Assembly: GCA_964057225.1 (NCBI GenBank)
Contig: OZ059896.1
Location: 13,934,501 to 13,998,500, forward strand
DNA from: Auanema rhodensis
Lineage: Eukaryota; Nematoda; Chromadorea; Rhabditida; Rhabditidae
DNA length: 64,000 nt
Direction of reading: 5' to 3'
The notes under the pieces were generated by a model that did not search any database, was not told the DNA's origin, and was given only the letters and a program-made list of their open reading frames with translations. This document shows positions 36,154 through 45,200 of the stretch, piece by piece. Both the position numbers and the translations under genes were made by a program. Position 1 is the stretch's first letter. The number at the start of each line of letters is the position of its first letter.

Positions 36154-39100
36154 GGTTCCGTGGTGTAGCGGTTAGCACTCAGGACTCTGAATCCTGCGAC
36201 CCGAGTTCAAATCTCGGCGGAACCTACTTTTTCATTTTGATCAACTGGTCAATTTGTTTCTTCTTGAACTATTTTCTTGAAGAACATAGTCAAGGCGGAG
36301 TCTTTTGATCTAAATCGTCGGTTCCGTGGTGTAGCGGTTAGCACTCAGGACTTTGAATCCTGCGACCCGAGTTCAAATCTCGGCGGAACCTACTTTTTCA
36401 TTTTGATCAACTGGTCAATTTTTTTCTTCTTGAACTATTTTCTTGAAGAACATAGTCAAGGCGGAGTCTTTTGATCTAAATCGTCGGTTCCGTGGTGTAG
36501 CGGTTAGCACTCAGGACTTTGAATCCTGCGACCCGAGTTCAAATCTCGGCGGAACCTACTTTTTCATTTTGATCAACTGGTCAATTTGTTTCTTCTTGAA
36601 CTATTTTCTTGAAGAACATAGTCAAGGCGGAGTCTTTTGATCTAAATCATCGGTTCCGTGGTGTAGCGGTTAGCACTCAGGACTCTGAATCCTGCGACCC
36701 GAGTTCAAATCTCGGCGGAACCTACTTTTTCATTTTGATCAACTGGTCAATTTGTTTCTTCTTGAACTATTTTCTTGAAGAACATAGTCAAGGCGGAGTC
36801 TTTTGATCTAAATCGTCGGTTCCGTGGTGTAGCGGTTAGCACTCAGGACTCTGAATCCTGCGACCCGAGTTCAAATCTCGGCGGAACCTACTTTTTCATT
36901 TTGATCAACTGGTCAATTTGTTTCTTCTTGAACTATTTTCTTGAAGAACATAGTCAAGGCGGAGTCTTTTGATCTAAATCATCGGTTCCGTGGTGTAGCG
37001 GTTAGCACTCAGGACTCTGAATCCTGCGACCCGAGTTCAAATCTCGGCGGAACCTACTTTTTCATTTTGATCAACTGGTCAATTTGTTTCTTCTTGAACT
37101 ATTTTCTTGAAGAACATAGTCAAGGCGGAGTCTTTTGATCTAAATCGTCGGTTCCGTGGTGTAGCGGTTAGCACTCAGGACTCTGAATCCTGCGACCCGA
37201 GTTCAAATCTCGGCGGAACCTACTTTTTCATTTTGATCAACTGGTCAATTTGTTTCTTCTTGAACTATTTTCTTGAAGAACATAGTCAAGGCGGAGTCTT
37301 TTGATCTAAATCATCGGTTCCGTGGTGTAGCGGTTAGCACTCAGGACTCTGAATCCTGCGACCCGAGTTCAAATCTCGGCGGAACCTACTTTTTCATTTT
37401 GATCAACTGGTCAATTTGTTTCTTCTTGAACTATTTTCTTGAAGAACATAGTCAAGGCGGAGTCTTTTGATCTAAATCGTCGGTTCCGTGGTGTAGCGGT
37501 TAGCACTCAGGACTTTGAATCCTGCGACCCGAGTTCAAATCTCGGCGGAACCTACTTTTTCATTTTGATCAACTGGTCAATTTGTTTCTTCTTGAACTAT
37601 TTTCTTGAAGAACATAGTCAAGGCGGAGTCTTTTGATCTAAATCATCGGTTCCGTGGTGTAGCGGTTAGCACTCAGGACTTTGAATCCTGCGACCCGAGT
37701 TCAAATCTCGGCGGAACCTACTTTTTCATTTTGATCAACTAGTCAATTTGTTTCTTCTTGAACTATTTTCTTGAAGAACATAGTCAAGGCGGAGTCTTTT
37801 GATCTAAATCGTCGGTTCCGTGGTGTAGCGGTTAGCACTCAGGACTCTGAATCCTGCGACCCGAGTTCAAATCTCGGCGGAACCTACTTTTTCATTTTGA
37901 TCAGTTGGTGAATTTGTTTCTTCTTGAACTATTTTCTTGAAGAACATAGTCAAGGCGGAGTCTTTTGATCTAAATCGTCGGTTCCGTGGTGTAGCGGTTA
38001 GCACTCAGGACTTTGAATCCTGCGACCCGAGTTCAAATCTCGGCGGAACCTACTTTTTCATTTTGATCAACTAGTCAATTTGTTTCTTCTTAAACTATCT
38101 ACTTGAAGAACATAGTCAAGGCGGAGTCTTTTGATCTAAATCGTCGGTTCCGTGGTGTAGCGGTTAGCACTCAGGACTCTGAATCCTGCGACCCGAGTTC
38201 AAATCTCGGCGGAACCTACTTTTTCATTTTGATCAACTAGTCAATTTGTTTCTTCTTGAACTATTTTCTTGAAGAACATAGTCAAGGCGGAGTCTTTTGA
38301 TCTAAATCGTCGGTTCCGTGGTGTAGCGGTTAGCACTCAGGACTCTGAATCCTGCGACCCCAGTTCAAATCTCGGCGGCACCTACTTTTTCATTTTGATC
38401 AGTTGGTGAATTTGTTTCTTCTTGAACTATTTTCTTGCAGAACATAGTCAAGGCGGAGTCTTTTGATCTAAATCGTCGGTTCCGTGGTGTAGCGGTTAGC
38501 ACTCAGGACTTTGAATCCTGCGACCCGAGTTCAAATCTCGGCGGAACCTACTTTTTCATTTTGATCAACTAGTCAATTTGTTTCTTCTTAAACTATCTAC
38601 TTGAAGAACATAGTCAAGGCGGAGTCTTTTGATCTAAATCGTCGGTTCCGTGGTGTAGCGGTTAGCACTCAGGACTCTGAATCCTGCGACCCGAGTTCAA
38701 ATCTCGGCGGAACCTACTTTTTCATTTTGATCAACTGGTCAATTTGTTTCTTCTTGAACTATTTTCTTGAAGAACATAGTCAAGGCGGAGTCTTTTGATC
38801 TAAATCGTCGGTTCCGTGGTGTAGCGGTTAGCACTCAGGACTTTGAATCCTGCGACCCGAGTTCAAATCTCGGCGGAACCTACTTTTTCATTTTGATCAA
38901 CTGGTCAATTTTTTTCTTCTTGAACTATTTTCTTGAAGAACATAGTCAAGGCGGAGTCTTTTGATCTAAATCGTCGGTTCCGTGGTGTAGCGGTTAGCAC
39001 TCAGGACTTTGAATCCTGCGACCCGAGTTCAAATCTCGGCGGAACCTACTTTTTCATTTTGATCAACTGGTCAATTTGTTTCTTCTTGAACTATTTTCTT

Positions 39101-39877
39101 GAAGAACATAGTCAAGGCGGAGTCTTTTGATCTAAATCATCGGTTCCGTGGTGTAGCGGTTAGCACTCAGGACTCTGAATCCTGCGACCCGAGTTCAAAT
39201 CTCGGCGGAACCTACTTTTTCATTTTGATCAACTGGTCAATTTGTTTCTTCTTGAACTATTTTCTTGAAGAACATAGTCAAGGCGGAGTCTTTTGATCTA
39301 AATCGTCGGTTCCGTGGTGTAGCGGTTAGCACTCAGGACTCTGAATCCTGCGACCCGAGTTCAAATCTCGGCGGAACCTACTTTTTCATTTTGATCAACT
39401 GGTCAATTTGTTTCTTCTTGAACTATTTTCTTGAAGAACATAGTCAAGGCGGAGTCTTTTGATCTAAATCATCGGTTCCGTGGTGTAGCGGTTAGCACTC
39501 AGGACTCTGAATCCTGCGACCCGGGTTCAAATCTCGGCGGAACCTACTTTTTCATTTTGATCAACTGGTCAATTTGTTTCTTCTTGAACTATTTTCTTGA
39601 AGAACATAGTCAAGGCGGAGTCTTTTGATCTAAATCGTCGGTTCCGTGGTGTAGCGGTTAGCACTCAGGACTTTGAATCCTGCGACCCGAGTTCAAATCT
39701 CGGCGGAACCTACTTTTTCATTTTGATCAACTGGTCAATTTGTTTCTTCTTGAACTATTTTCTTGAAGAACATAGTCAAGGCGGAGTCTTTTGATCTAAA
39801 TCATCGGTTCCGTGGTGTAGCGGTTAGCACTCAGGACTTTGAATCCTGCGACCCGAGTTCAAATCTCGGCGGAACCT
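36154..39877 (+). tRNA. tRNA-Gln block 12 (23 genes)
   Basis: Starts (c = CTG): 36154c, 36320, 36486, 36652c, 36818c, 36984c, 37150c, 37316c, 37482, 37648, 37814c, 37980, 38146c, 38312c, 38478, 38644c, 38810, 38976, 39142c, 39308c, 39474c, 39640, 39806. 39474 has A51 to G (wobble in the T-stem). Several genes have AATCATCGG upstream in place of AATCGTCGG. The last spacer was hit by the full-length retroelement. Confidence 0.96.
38312..38383 (+). pseudogene. tRNA-Gln(CTG), double mutant
   Basis: Second copy of the G50-to-C, A68-to-C allele. The following spacer shares the private change TTCTTGCAGAAC with the one after 35822, confirming block duplication. Confidence 0.75.
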
Positions 39878-39937
39878 ACTTTTTCATTTTGATCAACTAG
39901 TCAATTTGTTTCTTCTTAAACTATCTACTTGGAGAAC

Positions 39938-39941
39938 ATAG
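39938..39941 (+). repeat. Target site duplication, left (ATAG)
   Basis: ATAG precedes the 5' LTR and recurs at 49322-49325 after the 3' LTR. The intact spacer reads CATAGTC, so 4 bp were duplicated, as usual for Ty3/Gypsy elements. Confidence 0.92.
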
Positions 39942-40307
39942 CGTTCCATTCGGAGACTCTATATATGTAACTGCAGGGTTAGAGCCAGACCGACTAGAGG
40001 AATGAGGAATGGCACCGCCTTCCCTCATGCCCCTATTCGGGAGTTCGCCCCTTTGCAAGCCCATGGACGGTTTGCATCTAACTTAGTTAATCTTATATAT
40101 TAGTCTTTGTCTTGTAAATGTAGTTTACTTTATCCTTGTGTTAATGTATTGTAATGATATTGTATTGTGTATAATAAACCTATATATTTCCTTATCTTAT
40201 GTAATCCTTATGCTCTGTTTCCATACCGCTACACTTATGGAATACTATACGCGTAGTTGAGCAGACTACAATGGTCTGTTCAATATACGTAGGAGCATAA
40301 TGGAACG
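39942..40307 (+). repeat. 5' LTR (366 bp)
   Basis: Ends CGTTCCAT and ATGGAACG form a perfect 8-bp inverted repeat; the usual TG...CA ends are absent. A TATA-like TATATAT is at 39960-39966, unusually close to the LTR start if it is the promoter. A second TA-rich stretch is near 40096. AATAAA is at 40173-40178. Confidence 0.95.
40173..40178 (+). promoter_or_regulatory. Poly(A) signal in 5' LTR
   Basis: AATAAA in GTGTATAATAAACC. The equivalent in the 3' LTR (49187-49192) would end the element's transcript. Confidence 0.65.
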
Positions 40308-40317
40308 TGGAGGTTCC
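40308..40317 (+). promoter_or_regulatory. Primer binding site, tRNA-Gln
   Basis: TGGAGGTTCC lies immediately after the 5' LTR. It is the exact reverse complement of GGAACCT plus the post-transcriptional CCA, the last 10 nt of the mature tRNA-Gln made by this array. Complementarity breaks at the next base (A here, G expected), then GAACTC reappears a few bases later. Minus-strand synthesis is therefore probably primed by tRNA-Gln. Confidence 0.85.
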
Positions 40318-41269
40318 ACCTCGAACTCATTTTTGTCGCAAAAACTCGCATAAAAAGTCCATATTTTGATATCTAAATTAAAACTTCCTCCACGGTTAGC
40401 AACATAATGAGGGCGCCAACTTGTATAAGGTGCAGGTACAAGGGATCTCTCTTTTAGAGAGCTAGGACTACATAATTTTGAAATTTCACCCGCTGTCCCC
40501 ACTCATAAAACCGTCTGAGTGTCCACCCTTATAATACCGTATCCTGCACCGCTTCTCTTGCATTTTTTTTTGAGGACGTTTGGATCGAAATAGGGGACAA
40601 TTTCACCAAACGAAATTTTGATTACATTATTATTTGGCAACGAGGAGTTAGAATGAAATTTTGAAAGCGCACAAAGTTTAATATTTTATTGTGGTCAGGA
40701 CTAGAGATTTGAAAGTTAAATTCAGGCGTAAAAGAGCATGCTAACTAAATATTTTTGCGGGAGCCGTTATTCGGTTTTTATTTTTTTTTTGATTGTGAGA
40801 ATAGACCACACTAGTCCGAAAAATCCTGGCACAAATTTTATTGCCTGTCAGGTCATTTTGGCGAAAGCACATGGGCTACGGATGTTTTCTTCTCCGTAGA
40901 ATGTGTCACCTTCCTCAGCTCATTTTTTGTTGCTAACATCATAAGATATTCCCACACACCTACCGTAGTATTCATATTGTAATATTCTATAAATTAGTAG
41001 AATGGTTTAAAGAAAAAAATTGCGTTTTATAAACGAGCTTTGGTCTCAGTCCATTAGTAAAATGAGCAATCTTTTTAAATATTCTCGGAATCTCATTAGC
41101 ATGCCAAAATCATTCCGAAAAAGAATCGCCCACGGCTTTTAATAATAACGTGCACATGAGCCATTTTCCCAAGGCGCACGCACTCCTTCTTTATTAATAA
41201 GCTCGACCAAAGTTTGTGTTATGGAAAAAAAAAAAAAAGAGAGAGAGAACAAATGAGTGAAATTAAGTA

Positions 41270-41275
41270 TTTATT
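41270..41275 (-). promoter_or_regulatory. Minus-strand poly(A)-like signal
   Basis: TTTATT on + reads AATAAA on -, 17 bp beyond the start of the stop codon of the antisense frame 41292-41642. Confidence 0.35.
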
Positions 41276-41291
41276 ATATATGAAACAATTG

Positions 41292-41642
41292 TTAAAAGCC
41301 CCATTTAAAATGCAACTGTCTCACAAATTCTATAGGCTGTGAGATGGGCTCATCGCTAGGCTCTAAATACTGCGAATACACCGAATCCGCAGAGGTCCTT
41401 AGCAATAAGCCCATAGGAGACTGTTCATAAAATAAATAAATTTTAAACAAAATTTTAGACATATAATCATAAAAATCATGAGACTTATGCTCATACCAAT
41501 TCCAAGGGGATGCGACCAGATTTGGGTTTTCATACCAATGCGCGCACAAGTCGGTGAGGCACCATCGCCGGATAGCTGCAACCTCATCCGCTATTTCCTG
41601 CATTAGGGAGAAGTTTACTAATCCCCTTCCCAGATAATGCAT
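41292..41642 (-). CDS. Antisense ORF, 116 aa, unknown
   Basis: An ATG-initiated frame lies opposite to the retroelement in its 5' region. It has a protein-like composition, rich in W, Y and F with balanced acidic and basic residues and no low complexity, unlike other spurious frames here. Residues 15-40 look helical and contain two cysteines close together (RRWCLTDLCAHWYENPN). An AATAAA follows the stop on the same strand. I recognise no family. It may be an antisense accessory gene, a captured host fragment or chance. Confidence 0.35.
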   Translation of the reverse strand: MHYLGRGLVNFSLMQEIADEVAAIRRWCLTDLCAHWYENPNLVASPWNWYEHKSHDFYDYMSKILFKIYLFYEQSPMGLLLRTSADSVYSQYLEPSDEPISQPIEFVRQLHFKWGF

Positions 41643-41836
41643 CTTTAAATCCTCAATAAACTAAAAATTCTTATTAAGATAACATGTTTCTTTGTTTTAA
41701 CCAACCATCTTAATTATGTCTGGGTGCGGCCTATAAGCTAACACTTCGTCTTGATCATACAAGACGAGGTCAGCGTACAGCTTCCTCAAGACAAAAGTCA
41801 TTCCCGATAGACCTTCATAAGCCATTCTTTGATTTA

Positions 41837-41850
41837 TTTTTTTTTTTCAG
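41837..41850 (+). promoter_or_regulatory. Candidate 3' splice acceptor
   Basis: Eleven T followed by CAG. It is a strong acceptor by eukaryotic rules and close to the TTTTCAG form typical of nematodes. It lies about 300 bp upstream of the open polyprotein frame and could receive an upstream exon or a spliced leader. No donor was assigned. Confidence 0.4.
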
Positions 41851-42237
41851 CTCTACAAATATAAAGATTCTTATGCATAAAAAGGGGACATAAAACGACT
41901 GAAAATCTCTCTCATACTTTCAAGAATTCAATTAGAGTAAAGTATTAAGATTGAGGCTAGAAAGAGCGAAGACCAAAAAAATTTATAATTGATGAACATC
42001 TGTGAAATAGAATAAAGAAAAGAGAATACGGTAGATAGGCGGAGCCAGATCTCAGGCCAAGATTTTAAAACTCTTTCTCATCTAATAACGATTCTCGGCG
42101 AAAGACGCCACGTCTCAATCTTCAAACGTTTCTTACTTTTCCTATAACCGACCCGAATTTCTTGTCACTCATTCAACGTCAACATCCCCCATATAACGAA
42201 ACACTCGCGGTTTTTCCGAACCAAGAGTGATTCCAAA

Positions 42238-45200
42238 GTGGCACGAAGATACTCTTCGGCCGTCCCTGCTCTATACCCTTCTGAGTCCAGTGACGACATC
42301 GCAGTCGCCAGTCGAACCAGAAGCCGCACTCGACTCCTCAGTGTTCAGATTGAAGAGCCTGAACAAGAGGTAAAACCCAAAGTCGAGAAAACCTTCATTC
42401 CTCGAGAAGGCACGTATTCACCTCCGGACAACACCGAGGAGGACCCTGATTTCTATATTCAGGACTACAATATTCAAACTTCAGCTTCAACTCCAAAGAT
42501 AATACCGCTTATAAAGGCCAGACGAGCTGTCAACCCTTCATATTCAATTATTGACTGGGTTTCAGCACATCCCGAGAAGTTTTATTTCTTCTTAAGAAGT
42601 CCCGTATCTGATAAATCCATACAACGTTTCCTTCAAACATACGAAATACACGACCCTGAGGAAGCAATACTTTATTTTCTTGCGCAAAAGGAACTGGCAG
42701 CAACCACTCGCGGCGCTATACGGTATTTAACCTCACAACAATTATTAGAACAGATAGGTGACAGATTAACAGCACACGAATTTGACGAAAAACTGCTAGA
42801 AAAAGACGGATCCTACCGTGAAAGAGCCGAAAGCATAGCGATGGAGTTAGCTTATACACCGGTAATATTTGAAAACAATCTGTCGGTACCATCAAGGCAA
42901 GAGGTTTTAAAATCCTTTGTGAACATGCCGCCGATCCGACCAACTCTAACAACTGACAATGCTGATGAGCGTATAGTACTTAGAAACACTCTTTACTTAT
43001 ACCATAACTTGATGACATTGCGAGTAATAAGGCCAAATAAAACAGCAGCAGCCGTAGATGATGAAAAGTTCCGACAATTAACAATCAATGTGCCAGATAC
43101 CAACAAATTATATCGAGATAAAGATTCTAACTACGGTATATCGATAGGGCCCCACCCTCGCATTCAAAACCCAAGCGCAGATACACGCCAGCTACTTATA
43201 AAAACATTTTTACCACTGTTAGAGGATATTGAAACACCGCCTTATCTGACTAGAAGACTGTCATTAACGACAACAACGGACAAACCCGCTTCACTAGTTC
43301 AGGAGACAACTAAAAGCCATACGACTCGGATTCCGACGACAACCACAGTTGAGACGACAACAGCCGCGATAACTACGACTCTCTCGCCAACAACATTAGC
43401 AACAGTCACTGACACGGCGTCACGAATCTTAAGGAAACAAAGAACATCATCTCCACCCGTAGAAACCAGAGAAATTCAGGCTCAGGCAACGTATACAGCG
43501 TCAAAAGTGAACAACGAAATACAATTCAACCTCAACGTATCTCGCAGAATAGCTCAAGATCATCTACAATATACAACAACACTCATACAAGAAGAGCTAC
43601 AGAAACATTTCATGGAATCTTATGAATCCATATGTGAGATTCAAAATAGATACCTCGAGCTATGGCGTTCTATTTTACACATAGAACCTACAATAGCAAT
43701 GAGGACTATTTTAGGAAGAGAGGATATTGCAGCCCGTTTCGTAGGCAGCGATATAGTTCATGTTCATATATGCCTACCTCTTCAACCTAAAGCTGTTTAT
43801 CATAATCATAAGATCAATGATACATGCTATTTGGAAACACCAGTAATAACAGAAGATGAGAGATTATATTTTGCTGCTCCAGGATCAAGAGACTTATTAA
43901 CACATGGAAAAGAGATAGATTGCGAACATGTACCCACAGATGTATACTATCAAAATGGAGAATGGATAAATATAAATGGATCGGTTGAAGTAAAACCAAT
44001 ATCACTCTTTGATAAAGCGCAATACCACCAATTAACACCTTTAAAGTTCACAGGCGCTAACTTATACACCAATTTATCATTGAGAGTTTACTCAATGTCA
44101 ACAGCTATTGCATATGGAGCAAGTTTAGCATCCATACGACAGAACCATGTTTTACATACTATTCACAACGATCCAAAAATTACGTCCGCCTTTAATCTTT
44201 TGAAAAAGGGCAGTGACTATATCTCTAAAGCAGCTGAGTTCACAACTTCCGCCTGGACTAGCGTAAAGCAATTTCTAATAGGATCAATTGAGAGAACACT
44301 CATCTTCATAGGATCAATGGTTACGATTGCCGCAGTATTAATAATTCTTTTCGTTGTTGCTAAATTTTGGTTCTTCAGAGCCACTCCACTAACCGTAATG
44401 CATGTCCACGAAATAGATAATGAGCCCCCAAGCTATGAAGAAACATTGGAACTTGTAAGCCGCCCAGACCAACAGATGCCAGATAACATCATGAAGCAAT
44501 ACTATCCTGCTTTAGTAACATTTATTCCAATCGCAATACCATTTGTTGCTTCTATTGTATCAGCGGAAACAAAGTTACCATTAATATATATATCAGTTGA
44601 AGATAAACTGATTTTAGCTTTATGGGATTCAGGCTCATCAGTGTCATATGTTAGGCTCTCCACCCTCAAATATCTGAACATGGCCGAAAATGTCAAGAAG
44701 AGACATTTAGTAGCGATGGCAGCCAACAAGTCCACTTTCACATTTTATGGAAAGATAAATCTTGTAATTGAAATTGCCGGTTACGAGATCGAACACACCT
44801 TTTTGGTCTCAAACGATCATGACTGTCCTGCTCCCGCTTTAATTGGACTAGATTTCATGAAAGCGCTTGACAGCGAAAACATCGACGTCAGCCTTAAACC
44901 ATCCAAGAAGAGGTTGGAGATTGGAAACAATGCCATCCCATTAATAGGAAACGAATCTATTAAGCATACGGAGATAACTGTGAATATCATTAATTTAAGA
45001 ACAAAAACATTAAAGCCTGATGAAGAGGCACCTATCCCAATAAAGACAGATAAACCACTAGAATCTAACGAAGTGGTTGTCTTAGGGGATAGTGGAAGCG
45101 CATTAAAATCATTATATCCAACTGCGTTTCGTGATACCAGTGGAGTATATGTTATGTTCCGTAACAATACCGATGAAACAATAGCTATGGAAGCTAATTC

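Larger units (their letters stand above)
940..39941 (+). repeat. tRNA-Gln tandem array, left segment
   Basis: It holds 162 complete tRNA-Gln genes (123 TTG, 39 CTG) and one 5' fragment, all on + strand. Tested intervals between gene starts: 125 of 166 bp, 33 of 507 bp (166 + 337-bp solo LTR + 4-bp target duplication), and single intervals of 729, 52, 163 and 402 bp; they sum exactly to the distance 979-39806. Spacers run from the T5 terminator through a T-rich stretch to GAAGAACATAGTCAAGGCGG and GATCTAAATCGTC before the next gene. Spacer subtypes differ after the terminator: TTTATCAGTTGG dominates left of about 26.5 kb; GATCAACTAG, GATCAACTGG and GATCAGTTGGTG dominate to the right. The period is close to the DNA length of one chromatosome. 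Confidence 0.97.
40318..42147 (+). other. Long 5' non-coding region of retroelement
   Basis: About 1.8 kb separates the primer site from the open polyprotein frame. On the + strand I see only short frames. It contains an A14/GA-repeat tract near 41224-41248, a T-rich splice-acceptor-like site (41837-41850), several short upstream ATG frames, and on the minus strand a 116-codon frame. The region probably holds packaging and splicing signals, but none can be named. Confidence 0.6.

Noticed and set aside
940..39941. CRISPR-like regular repeat
   Set aside because: The conserved part is a folded tRNA gene, the spacers are themselves conserved, and the host is eukaryotic.
40266..40502. 78-codon minus-strand frame across the 5' LTR and primer site
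   Set aside because: It overlaps essential LTR and primer sequences and shows no protein-like pattern.
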